A model generated the notes under the pieces. That model was not told where the DNA came from. It did no database searches and was given only the letters and a program-made list of their open reading frames with translations. A program made the position numbers and the translations under genes. DNA of 9,963 nucleotides from positions 1 through 9,963 of the forward strand of contig CALMMO010000017.1 of NCBI GenBank assembly GCA_937868455.1, given 5' to 3'. This document shows, piece after piece, positions 1 to 6,717 of the stretch. Position 1 is the first letter of the stretch, and each line of letters begins with the position of its first letter. Source of the stretch: an uncultured Marmoricola sp. (lineage in GTDB: Bacteria > Actinomycetota > Actinomycetes > Propionibacteriales > Nocardioidaceae).

Positions 1-1106
1 GCTTCGCGATAGAGCCGCTCGATCTCGTACTCCTTGGAGAAGCCATAGCCGCCGTGGATGCGGAATGAGTCTTCGACCACTTGCGCGCAGTACTCCGATG
101 CCAGGTACTTCGCCATGCCTGCCTCAAGGTCGTTGCGCTCCCCAGAGTCCTTCTTGCGAGCCGCCCGCACCATCATTTGGTGAGCAGCTTCGACCTTGGT
201 GGCCATCTCTGCCAGCCGGAAAAGCACAGCTTGGTGCTCGGCGATCTTCTTGCCGAAAGTCTCGCGCTGTTGGGCATATTGCACGCCGAGTTCAAAAGCC
301 CGGTTGGCCACACCGCAACCACGGGCTGCGACGTTCACGCGTCCGACCTCGACGCCATCCATCATTTGATAGAAGCCCTTGCCGGGAGTGCCGCCGAGGA
401 TCTGGTCTGCGGAGATCTGGTGACCCTCAAAGACCAACTCAGTGGTGTCAACGCCCTTGTAGCCCATCTTCTCGATCTTGCCGGGCACTGTGACGCCTTG
501 GGCGGTCTCACCGAAGCCGACTTCCTTCTCAACCAAGAAGACGGTCATGTTCTTGTAGACGCTGGGTGCGCCTTCGTCAGTCTTGACGAGTACGGCGACC
601 AAGTTGCACGAGCCGCCGTTGGTCAGCCACATCTTTTGACCATTGATGACATAGCCCTCGTCGGACTTAGTCGCCTTCGTCTTAATGGCGCTCACATCGG
701 AGCCACAACCAGGTTCAGACATGGAGAAACCGCCGCGGATCTCACCCGTGGCCATGCGGGGCAGGTACTTCTGCTTCTGCTCCTCGGTGCCGTGTTGGAG
801 CAACATGTAGGCCACGATGAAGTGGGTGTTGATGATGCCCGAGACGCTCATCCATCCGCGGGCAATCTCCTCCACCGCCAGGGCGTAGGTGAGCAAGGAT
901 TCGCCGAGGCCGTCGTACTCCTCAGGAATCATTAGGCCGAAGATGCCTAGCTCCTTCATCCCTTCGACGATCTCAGTGGGGTACTCGTCGCGGTGCTCAA
1001 GTTCGGTGGCCACCGGCATAATCTTGGCCTCGACGAACTGCCGCACGGTCTTGAGGATCTCTACTTGAAGTTCGGTTAGACCTTCGGTCTCGCATAGGCG
1101 TGCCAT
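1..1106 (-). CDS. Acyl-CoA dehydrogenase (3' end cut off by the window edge)
   Basis: FAD-dependent acyl-CoA dehydrogenase that should oxidise an acyl-CoA thioester at the alpha-beta bond and pass electrons to electron-transfer flavoprotein in the cytoplasm. Its 368 visible residues cover the N-terminal helical domain (about 1-120), the beta domain with the FAD/substrate motif FSMSEPGCGSDVSA (127-140) and WLTNGG (160-165), and the C-terminal helical domain with QRETFGKKIAEHQAVLFRLA (280-299) and RIHGGYGFSKEYEIERLYRE (349-368). Family members are about 380-395 residues, so only some 20-30 residues are missing. The lost part would normally carry the catalytic Glu of the EGT motif, so substrate class cannot be judged. 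The ATG at 1106 is preceded by AGGAG (1113-1117) at 6 bases spacing and by a plausible promoter. Substrate is unknown: short-chain or branched-chain acyl-CoA are both possible. Confidence 0.93.
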   Translation of the reverse strand, partial: MARLCETEGLTELQVEILKTVRQFVEAKIMPVATELEHRDEYPTEIVEGMKELGIFGLMIPEEYDGLGESLLTYALAVEEIARGWMSVSGIINTHFIVAYMLLQHGTEEQKQKYLPRMATGEIRGGFSMSEPGCGSDVSAIKTKATKSDEGYVINGQKMWLTNGGSCNLVAVLVKTDEGAPSVYKNMTVFLVEKEVGFGETAQGVTVPGKIEKMGYKGVDTTELVFEGHQISADQILGGTPGKGFYQMMDGVEVGRVNVAARGCGVANRAFELGVQYAQQRETFGKKIAEHQAVLFRLAEMATKVEAAHQMMVRAARKKDSGERNDLEAGMAKYLASEYCAQVVEDSFRIHGGYGFSKEYEIERLYRE

Positions 1107-1112
1107 GGCGTG

Positions 1113-1168
1113 CTCCTGTTGTGGGTCGGCTCTTTGATGAATCTATCTAGTGAGCGCTCGTGCGTCAG
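1113..1168 (-). promoter_or_regulatory. Probable promoter and RBS of the acyl-CoA dehydrogenase gene
   Basis: Read on the minus strand, CTGACG (1163-1168) could serve as a -35 box and TAGATT (1140-1145) as a -10 box, with exactly 17 bases between them. Each matches the sigma-70/SigA consensus at four of six positions. The AGGAG ribosome binding site lies at 1113-1117. This suggests the dehydrogenase is transcribed independently of the cassette upstream of it. Assigned by eye only. Confidence 0.4.
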
Positions 1169-1194
1169 TGCTCAGTCAGCATGAGACTGCTCAC
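1168..1194. repeat. Imperfect inverted repeat between the sulfotransferase and acyl-CoA dehydrogenase genes
   Basis: GTGCTCAGTC (1168-1177) and GACTGCTCAC (1185-1194) pair at 8 of 10 positions around a 7-base centre. The two mismatches are adjacent and of G/A type. The repeat lies 14 bases past the sulfotransferase stop and touches the presumed -35 box of the next gene. It could be a terminator for the cassette (no T-run follows, which argues against it) or an operator for the dehydrogenase promoter. The sequence does not decide between these. Confidence 0.4.
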
Positions 1195-1208
1195 CTTTGC
1201 GGCCGGTG

Positions 1209-2321
1209 TTAGAGGTTCGGGCGGCGTCCGAGCAGGCTACGGATACGTGAACGGTTCAACGCGTGCTCGAGCTCGGCCACCCGTGCTTTGAGCGCGCGCC
1301 GTTCCTCACTTCGATCCCGCACGTCCTCCATGATCGTCGCGACGAGTTCGACGGCGACTTCCGCCACCTCGGCATCAGTCACCGACGAAGGGTGTCGGCG
1401 CGGCACGAGCTCGTTGGGCACACGGAGGTCATCTAGTGAACCTATGAGATCGAAACCTCGCTCTTCGACGTACTGCGCAGCGGCTGCGCCGCGAGTCCGG
1501 CACTGGGCAATCTGCTCCTCATCGGGCCAGTAACGCTCGCCGCCACGTGGAACCAGGCGTTCGTCAGCCAAATAGGTGCGGATGTAGACCCCGCGGTCGT
1601 AGGCATTGCGAAAGGTACCCAAGTGTTCGTTAATCCGCCTCAAAGTCTCCGACTCGACGACCCCCAGCGACTCATTGGGGAAGCTCCCCGAAAGGTCATA
1701 GGCGTGAGAGTCCAACCCGATCAATCCAGCGAATCGGTGCCAGATTTCGTCGTGTCCAAAGTCCTTACCGGGCAGAGGCAACACGTGCACATGTTGTGGC
1801 GGCAGCGACCCACCCCACCGCTCTAAGACGAGTTTTAGATCAAGGGTGCGCCAGTTCCAGATATCCAGGGGATTGTCTGAGACTTCCTCGGAGTAACCGG
1901 CAAGCGGCGTCGTGGCGCGGTTCTTGATGCTCTCTTGCCAGCTCGCCGTGAAGAGTCCCAGCGGTTCGCGCGCGGTCACGATCACGTGAACCTCAGCGGG
2001 TGCTAACTCAGTGATCATGTGATGGGCTTGATCAGCCGACGCTGCCGCAAAGAACTCGTGAGAAATCAAGGCGGTGCCGGGCCACGAAGCGATCGCCGCT
2101 TTCAGTCGGTCCCAGGCGCCTTCGGCGTACTCAGGGCGCTTGGCCGACACCTTGGATTTACCCCGCAGGATGTTGGAGGCCCAGAGGTGGTCTCGGCGTT
2201 CATCACCAGGAAGCAACACACCCTCGGCGCGCATCTGGTCGCGAGCGCCCCAAAGGATCGTTTGCAGGTACGTCGTTGCGGTCTTGGGTAGGCCGACGTG
2301 GATGAAGACCTTGCTCGCCAC
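1209..2321 (-). CDS. Sulfotransferase-family protein (P-loop, PAPS-type)
   Basis: A 370-residue protein of the P-loop sulfotransferase superfamily, predicted to move a sulfuryl group from PAPS to a hydroxyl or amine, probably on a glycan or surface polymer. The N-terminal strand-loop VFIHVGLPKTATTYLQ (5-20) is the 5'-phosphosulfate binding loop, with Lys13 and Thr14/16/17. VIVTAREPLGLFTASWQE (113-130) has the Arg118...Ser127 arrangement of the 3'-phosphate binding element. The C-terminal part (about 330-358) is a charged, probably coiled-coil helix ending in a basic tail. The start is GTG at 2321, two bases after the stop of the 74-residue gene. No good Shine-Dalgarno is visible, so translation is probably coupled. 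It is the last gene of the cassette starting at 4781. The acceptor is unknown; some family members are annotated by fold alone, so actual sulfotransfer is an inference. Confidence 0.82.
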   Translation of the reverse strand: MASKVFIHVGLPKTATTYLQTILWGARDQMRAEGVLLPGDERRDHLWASNILRGKSKVSAKRPEYAEGAWDRLKAAIASWPGTALISHEFFAAASADQAHHMITELAPAEVHVIVTAREPLGLFTASWQESIKNRATTPLAGYSEEVSDNPLDIWNWRTLDLKLVLERWGGSLPPQHVHVLPLPGKDFGHDEIWHRFAGLIGLDSHAYDLSGSFPNESLGVVESETLRRINEHLGTFRNAYDRGVYIRTYLADERLVPRGGERYWPDEEQIAQCRTRGAAAAQYVEERGFDLIGSLDDLRVPNELVPRRHPSSVTDAEVAEVAVELVATIMEDVRDRSEERRALKARVAELEHALNRSRIRSLLGRRPNL

Positions 2322-2323
2322 GC

Positions 2324-2548
2324 CTACACGCTCTTGAGGTAAGCCTCGACCGCGGCGTCGATGCGTGCTTGATCTCGTGAGGCCATCGGGATCAACAGTT
2401 CTTCAACGACGTCGGCAAGTTCGGCCAATCGCAGGTTCTGTTGGCGGATCTCTTGGACTTCGGCCTCAAGTTCTTTGATGCGCTCGGTGAGTTGGCCGAC
2501 CGGACCTGAACTAATCAGTTTGCCGACGAGGCGATCCTTCAATGACAT
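2324..2548 (-). CDS. Small coiled-coil protein (DUF6752-like)
   Basis: A 74-residue protein with no signal peptide or membrane segment. Residues 19-52 (QLTERIKELEAEVQEIRQQN and onward to VVEELL) form a heptad-rich coiled coil. They are followed by a short acidic helix (about 58-74). From memory it resembles DUF6752, a short actinobacterial family often near glycan-modifying genes; I could not confirm this by search. Its ATG (2546-2548) directly abuts the TAG of the LicD-methyltransferase gene (2549-2551), and its own TAG is two bases before the sulfotransferase GTG, so it is embedded in the operon. The sulfotransferase next door also ends in a coiled coil, which makes a scaffolding or partner role attractive but unproven. 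Confidence 0.75.
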   Translation of the reverse strand: MSLKDRLVGKLISSGPVGQLTERIKELEAEVQEIRQQNLRLAELADVVEELLIPMASRDQARIDAAVEAYLKSV

Positions 2549-4084
2549 CTATTTGACTCCCACCTGGGCCACGAGCCGACCAACCTGGCGGCCCGAATCT
2601 TGTTGATCTTCGACGATTTCTTGGTGCTGGACCACAAACCCGGCCGCCGCCAACTCGCGCTCGATGACACGCATGGGCACTGGATGCACCAGAGCCTTGC
2701 TCTGCCCACCGCCGACCCACACGTTGAGGTAAAGCCGCCCGCCTTGGCGCAACGCCATCGAGGCAACCCGCCACAAAGACTTGCGGGTGCGGGCGCCAAC
2801 CGCATCGGCAACATGGTTAGCGATGACCACCGCTGGACCAGGGGTGTGAGCGAGTTTGGTCCCCACCCCCAAGACAGAACGCCACTCGTTGAGGTTGAGC
2901 GACTCAACCTTGAGGTCTAGCCCCTCATCGGCCGCCACCTTCTGCGCCGCCAGTGATCCTGTCGGCACGAAGTCATAGCCGGTGACGTGGTGGCCTTGGC
3001 GGGCCAGCCACACTGCGTCGCCCGCTCGCCCACATCCCAGGTCGACTACGCGAGCTGGAGTTTGTTCTTGGGAAGCGACGAATTGCGCAAACTCCGAGGG
3101 CAGCCCTTCGGGCAACGTATGCCGGCGCGTGGAGAAGAACCGCGACCAGGCATCTCGGCCAGTGCGGGTGCCGCGGAACCACCCATTGAGTCGGCGGTGA
3201 GTGCTCGCAGGAGTCTCAAAGTGGAATGCCGGGTCGGGCACCTTCCATCCTCGGCCATACATAGCTTCGAGGAGTTTCTCCGGCACCGCAGGTGCTGGCA
3301 ATGTGCGCCCTTCGAGGGTGGTGGTGCCCAGCGGGAAGATCCACTCGCGCTCGAAGGTCTCGCCCACCTCACCCATCAGGTAGAGGCGACCTTGGCACAA
3401 GAAGCCACCGAAGACGTCGAGTCCGCGCACCGAACCGTCTGCCTCTTTGACATCGACTTTGAACGCGATGGCCGAATATCTGGTGATCTTGTAGCCGGCG
3501 TTGGACAGTCGGCGCTGCAACCGAAATGACTCCCGGATCACATCGACCGGGTTCTCATGCTTGGAGACATAGCCCAAGTCGGCATCAGAGTCGTGACCGA
3601 TCAACTTGCCTTCGCGGACCGCTCCCAGCAAGGTCCCGTAGGCCGGGAAAGCCTCGATGCCTGCATCTTTGAGCGCCCCCAACACCTCGTCGATCGAGTC
3701 CAGCAGCGGGGCCACTTGCTCGGCCGACCTGGTGTCAAAGGTCTGAGCCATCCGACCGGACTTATCAATGCCCAGCGCTTTGCCCTCGGCGTTGACGATG
3801 GCGATCTGGTCAGCGCTGGTGCCGAACTGCGTCGGGGCGTCGTACACGACCTCACCGGTGAGGTGCTCCAACACTGCGAGTTGGCAGTGCCCGTCGAGGA
3901 ACGGAACAAGCGACCCGGGCCACTCCACCCAGCGGTGGCCGGCTCGCTCAACCGAGTCACGGAGCAACCAGAACGACCACACCCGGCGACCCTCAAAGGT
4001 CACGTCGAGCACGATGTCTTCGCTGCCCGCGAGCATCAGCCCCTCGTCATTGAGGCTGATGAAACTAATGGCAGAGGCACTCAC
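2549..4084 (-). CDS. LicD-type phosphotransferase fused to a class I SAM methyltransferase
   Basis: A 511-residue cytoplasmic protein with three parts. Residues 1-115 are a strand-rich region I do not recognise. Residues about 120-290 are a LicD-family nucleotidyltransferase-fold domain: AYGTLLGAVREGKLIGHDSD (148-167) continues to D169, giving the family's G-hinge followed by the metal-binding D-x-D-x-D (165/167/169). FPLGTTTLEG (250-259) and the following LPAPAVPEKLLEAMYG (262-277) match the usual LicD C-terminal block. LicD enzymes transfer phosphocholine or similar phospho-alcohols from a CDP donor to glycans. Residues about 344-510 are a Rossmann methyltransferase with motif I VVDLGCGRAGDAVWL (346-360) and an acidic strand end at Asp371. 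The start is GTG at 4084, one base after the TGA of the upstream nucleotidyltransferase gene. The fusion suggests that transfer and methylation act on the same group. N-methylation of a phosphoethanolamine-like headgroup, or O-methylation of the glycan, are guesses. Confidence 0.85.
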   Translation of the reverse strand: MSASAISFISLNDEGLMLAGSEDIVLDVTFEGRRVWSFWLLRDSVERAGHRWVEWPGSLVPFLDGHCQLAVLEHLTGEVVYDAPTQFGTSADQIAIVNAEGKALGIDKSGRMAQTFDTRSAEQVAPLLDSIDEVLGALKDAGIEAFPAYGTLLGAVREGKLIGHDSDADLGYVSKHENPVDVIRESFRLQRRLSNAGYKITRYSAIAFKVDVKEADGSVRGLDVFGGFLCQGRLYLMGEVGETFEREWIFPLGTTTLEGRTLPAPAVPEKLLEAMYGRGWKVPDPAFHFETPASTHRRLNGWFRGTRTGRDAWSRFFSTRRHTLPEGLPSEFAQFVASQEQTPARVVDLGCGRAGDAVWLARQGHHVTGYDFVPTGSLAAQKVAADEGLDLKVESLNLNEWRSVLGVGTKLAHTPGPAVVIANHVADAVGARTRKSLWRVASMALRQGGRLYLNVWVGGGQSKALVHPVPMRVIERELAAAGFVVQHQEIVEDQQDSGRQVGRLVAQVGVK

Positions 4085-4085
4085 G

Positions 4086-4781
4086 TCAGTTCGCTACGAA
4101 CGTGTTCGCACGAGAGAGGTCATCTTCGAAGTCCACCTCAACAACGTGGAACTCTGAGATGTCGACTGCATCGAAGGCTAGCCCGTCGTGCTGGATCGCC
4201 AACTCGATGCCGCGCTCGAAATAGTCGTTGTCGTCGCACTCGCGCAGGCGCTCGATGAGGGCCGCCTTGTCGGCCCCGCAGACATAGTTGATGCCCACAG
4301 CCTCGCCCAAACCGCCCACCACGGTTTTGGAAAGTTCGTTGATGGTGCCCGAAGCACCCAAGGTGTACTTCACCTCTTCTTCAGCCACCGACTCGGTGTT
4401 CACGCAAACGAAACTGCGATCGGTTGCGATGTGCTTCCCGACGATGTCGAGCACGCGAGGGTCAAAGACCACATCGCCATTCATCCACAGCACGCCGCCA
4501 GGAAAGGAGAGTTCCAACGCCTTGAGCAGGCTCTTGGATGTGTTGGTGCGGTCGTACAACTCGTTGTAGACGAAGGTGATGTCGGGCATTTCTTCGATCA
4601 CAAGGTCGAGTTTGAACCCAACCACTGCAGTCACTCGGACCGCGGAGTCGAATCGTCGCAGCGCGTCAACGGCTCGCCGCATGATGCTCTCGCCCGAACT
4701 GAGCGGAGTCAGCGGCTTTGGCCACGGCTTGCCGAGCCGCGTGCCTAGTCCGGCTGCCAAAATCACGGCCTGGATCTGCAC
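4086..4781 (-). CDS. LicC-like nucleotidyltransferase (NTP:phospho-alcohol or sugar-phosphate)
   Basis: A 231-residue single-domain nucleotidyltransferase of the glucose-1-phosphate thymidylyltransferase/LicC fold. It should condense an NTP (CTP in LicC) with a phosphorylated substrate and release pyrophosphate. The N-terminal signature is LAAGLGTRLGKPWPKPLTPL (8-27). YNELYDRTNTSKSLLKAL (72-89) resembles the N-x-x-Y...N...SL segment of LicC-type phosphocholine cytidylyltransferases. Metal ligands are probably Asp103 (NGDVVFDP) and Asp217 (VEVDFEDDLSRA). The start is GTG at 4781: an in-frame TGA lies just upstream, and GAGGTG sits 5 bases before it, so no longer start is possible. It is the first gene of the cassette, 76 bases after pdxH. 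CTP specificity and the substrate (phosphocholine, phosphoethanolamine, a phosphonate or a sugar phosphate) cannot be read from the sequence; the LicD partner favours a phospho-alcohol. Confidence 0.85.
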   Translation of the reverse strand: MQIQAVILAAGLGTRLGKPWPKPLTPLSSGESIMRRAVDALRRFDSAVRVTAVVGFKLDLVIEEMPDITFVYNELYDRTNTSKSLLKALELSFPGGVLWMNGDVVFDPRVLDIVGKHIATDRSFVCVNTESVAEEEVKYTLGASGTINELSKTVVGGLGEAVGINYVCGADKAALIERLRECDDNDYFERGIELAIQHDGLAFDAVDISEFHVVEVDFEDDLSRANTFVAN

Positions 4782-4832
4782 AGAAGCACCTCACGAATTT
4801 GGGGATTGGCAGCCCTCAGCCTAACGGGTCAG

Positions 4833-4856
4833 CGCCGCGCTTGAGGTGTCGCGGCG
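4833..4856 (-). terminator. Possible hairpin after pdxH, no U-tract
   Basis: CGCCGCG (4833-4839) and CGCGGCG (4850-4856) form a perfect 7-bp stem with a 10-base loop, starting two bases past the pdxH stop. No T-run follows in the direction of pdxH transcription. It could attenuate or separate pdxH from the lic-like cassette, or stabilise the pdxH mRNA end. Intrinsic termination is uncertain. Confidence 0.3.
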
Positions 4857-4857
4857 A

Positions 4858-5499
4858 CTAGGGCGCAAGCCGGGAGCGTTGCCAGCCTTGAGTGGTACGT
4901 CGATAGATCAGCCGATCGTGCAACCGGCCTGTTGATCCTTGCCAGAACTCCATCGATTCAGGCACCACGACATAGCCTCCCCACTCTGGCGGGCACGGCA
5001 CCTCGCCCTCGCCAAACCGAGCAGTCACGGCTGCCAAGGCCTCATCGAGAACATCGCGCGAGGCCACCTCGGCCGATTGTCCGCCGGCCTCCACCGAGGC
5101 CCAAGCACCCAGTTGCGAACCTCGTGGCCGGGTCGCGAAGTAGGCCTGTGATTCCTCACGCGAAACCTGGCGGGCATCTCCCACCACACGCACTTGGCGA
5201 TGCAGGTCATACCAACCGAACAGAAGACTGCAGCGCGGGTTGGCAGCAAGTTGTTGCGCTTTCGCAGAGGCGTAGTTGGTGAAGAAGGTGAACCCAACCT
5301 CCGTCAAACCCTTCAGCAGCACGGTGCGAGTGGCCGGTGCCCCATCGAGTCCCTGGGTGCCTAGCACCATCGCGTTGGGCTCATAGACGCCACTGGCGTC
5401 GTCGTACCACCGCCACCACAAGGCCATGGGGTCATCGCCTGCTGCAAGCTCCGTGAGACCCGATGTTCCATAGTCAACGCGCTGATCGGCCAAGCTCAT
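4858..5499 (-). CDS. pdxH: Pyridoxamine 5'-phosphate oxidase
   Basis: FMN-dependent enzyme that oxidises pyridoxamine or pyridoxine 5'-phosphate to pyridoxal 5'-phosphate (PLP), mainly in vitamin B6 salvage. At 213 residues it is normal length. It shows the usual series of motifs: EPNAMVLGT near residue 40, TRTVLLKGL (FMN phosphate site), FFTNYASAKAQQLAANP, FGWYDLHRQVRV, the TRPRGSQLGAWAS block, and the C-terminal WGGYVVVP...EFWQG...RLHDRLIYRR with final WQRSRLAP. The ATG at 5499 has GGGAG only one base away, too close to act as a ribosome binding site. A TACTCT box at 5506-5511 lies six bases upstream, which fits a leaderless transcript. It diverges from citrate synthase. The lic-like cassette follows 76 bases downstream on the same strand and could share its transcript. 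Confidence 0.95.
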   Translation of the reverse strand: MSLADQRVDYGTSGLTELAAGDDPMALWWRWYDDASGVYEPNAMVLGTQGLDGAPATRTVLLKGLTEVGFTFFTNYASAKAQQLAANPRCSLLFGWYDLHRQVRVVGDARQVSREESQAYFATRPRGSQLGAWASVEAGGQSAEVASRDVLDEALAAVTARFGEGEVPCPPEWGGYVVVPESMEFWQGSTGRLHDRLIYRRTTQGWQRSRLAP

Positions 5500-5610
5500 G
5501 CTCCCAGAGTACGGCGAGCTAGGCGCCTCAGAACGGCGCCTTCGAGGTACCCCTGCCCATCAATTGAGCTAGGTACGGCACAATGACTTTGTTTGGAGAG
5601 GAGCCAATGC
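5500..5610. promoter_or_regulatory. Divergent pdxH/citrate synthase regulatory region with inverted repeat
   Basis: A perfect inverted repeat AGGCGCC (5521-5527) and GGCGCCT (5535-5541) with a 7-base spacer sits in this 111-base region. For pdxH (leftward), TACTCT at 5506-5511 is a plausible -10 box placed for a leaderless start. The repeat would then lie over the region expected to hold the -35 box, which suits an operator. For citrate synthase (rightward), GGAGAGGAG (5595-5603) is a strong ribosome binding site 7 bases before the ATG at 5611; I see no convincing -35/-10 pair. Confidence 0.4.
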
Positions 5611-6717
5611 ATGACCGAGGTGCACCACGGACTTGAGGGCGTCATCGCGTTCGAGACAGAGATCGCAGAGCCCGACAAAGAAGGGTCCGCGCTTCGCTAC
5701 CGCGGCGTTGACATTGAAGAGATCGTTGGCCGGATCCCATTTGAGAAGGTCTGGGGCCTGTTGATCGACGGCTCCTACGACCCAGGCCTACCTCCAGCCG
5801 AGCCATACAACTTGCCGATACACACCGGTGACGTGCGCGCCGACGTGCAGGCGGGCGTCGCCATGTTGGCGCCCATGTTGGGCATGAAGCAGACCTACGA
5901 CATCACCGCTGAGCAGACCCGACTCGATCTTTCGCGGGTTGCTGTCATGGTGCTTTCCTACGCTGCTCAGGCCGCTCGCGGCCTTGGTTCCCCGATCGTC
6001 CCTCAAGGTGAGGTCGACAAGGGTGCCACCTTGGCGGAGCGATTCTTGATCCGTTGGAAGGGTGAGCCCGACCCTGCGCACGTCAAGGCAATCGATGCCT
6101 ACTGGTCCAGCGCCGCTGAGCACGGCATGAACGCGTCCACTTTTACCGCCCGCGTCATCACCAGCACCGGAGCCGACGTGGCCGCAGCTCTCTCGGGCGC
6201 CATCGGTGCCATGAGCGGCCCGCTGCACGGCGGTGCACCTTCCCGGGTTCTCGGAATGATCGAAGACGTCGAGCGTCTCGGTGATGCTCGCGCCTACGTC
6301 AAGCAACTGCTTGATGACGGCGAACGCCTGATGGGCTTTGGTCACCGGGTCTACCGCGCTGAGGACCCGCGTGCACGTGTGCTTCGACGCACAGCCCGCG
6401 AGCTCAACGCGCCTCGCTACCAGGTGGCCGAAGAGCTCGAAAAGGCTGCACTTGCAGAGCTGCGCGAGCGTCGACCCGACCGGGTCCTCGAGACCAACGT
6501 GGAGTTCTGGGCGGCCATCGTTCTGGACTTCGCTGAAGTGCCAGCGCCCATGTTTACCTCGATGTTCACCTGTGCCCGCACCGCAGGATGGTCGGCTCAC
6601 ATCTTGGAGCAAAAGCGCACCGGCCGACTCATTCGACCCAGCGCGATCTACACCGGCCCCGCACCTCGACCAGCCAGCGCTGTCGCAGGCTGGAGTTCGG
6701 ACTGGGCGATCAACTAG
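5611..6717 (+). CDS. citA: Citrate synthase, actinobacterial CitA type
   Basis: Condenses acetyl-CoA with oxaloacetate to citrate at the entry of the TCA cycle. The ATG at 5611 (368 residues) is preferred over the upstream TTG at 5593 because GGAGAGGAG lies 7 bases before it and because, from memory, CitA proteins begin MTEVHHGLEG. Visible motifs: SALRYRGVDIEEIVGRIPFE near the N-terminus, EHGMNASTFTARV (about 170-182), SGPLHGGAPSRV with catalytic His206, and GFGHRVYRAEDPR with His245. The third catalytic position, normally Asp in NVDF, reads NVEFWAAIVLDF here (Glu298). The C-terminus CARTAGWSAHILEQKRTGRL and RPSAIYTGPAP is typical of the type. Length, about 370, is normal for the family. Whether it is the main citrate synthase or a second, methylcitrate-like paralogue cannot be told from this window. 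Confidence 0.93.
   Translation: MTEVHHGLEGVIAFETEIAEPDKEGSALRYRGVDIEEIVGRIPFEKVWGLLIDGSYDPGLPPAEPYNLPIHTGDVRADVQAGVAMLAPMLGMKQTYDITAEQTRLDLSRVAVMVLSYAAQAARGLGSPIVPQGEVDKGATLAERFLIRWKGEPDPAHVKAIDAYWSSAAEHGMNASTFTARVITSTGADVAAALSGAIGAMSGPLHGGAPSRVLGMIEDVERLGDARAYVKQLLDDGERLMGFGHRVYRAEDPRARVLRRTARELNAPRYQVAEELEKAALAELRERRPDRVLETNVEFWAAIVLDFAEVPAPMFTSMFTCARTAGWSAHILEQKRTGRLIRPSAIYTGPAPRPASAVAGWSSDWAIN

Noticed and set aside
81..935. Long plus-strand open frame (284 codons) across the acyl-CoA dehydrogenase gene
   Set aside because: It lies antisense to a clear acyl-CoA dehydrogenase with all its motifs and has no recognisable domain; GC-rich coding DNA often leaves such open shadow frames.
3557..4258. 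Plus-strand open frame (233 codons) over the LicD fusion and nucleotidyltransferase genes
   Set aside because: It spans the junction of two well-supported minus-strand genes and reads as low-quality protein without motifs.
4188..4748. Plus-strand open frame (186 codons) antisense to the LicC-like gene
   Set aside because: The minus-strand frame has the complete nucleotidyltransferase signature; the plus-strand frame has no motif.
5593..5610. Upstream TTG start for citrate synthase
   Set aside because: The added six residues would encode the ribosome binding site itself; the ATG at 5611 has ideal spacing and matches the family N-terminus.
5788..6612. Minus-strand open frame (274 codons) inside citrate synthase
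   Set aside because: Antisense shadow of a strongly supported gene; no ribosome binding site and no recognisable family.
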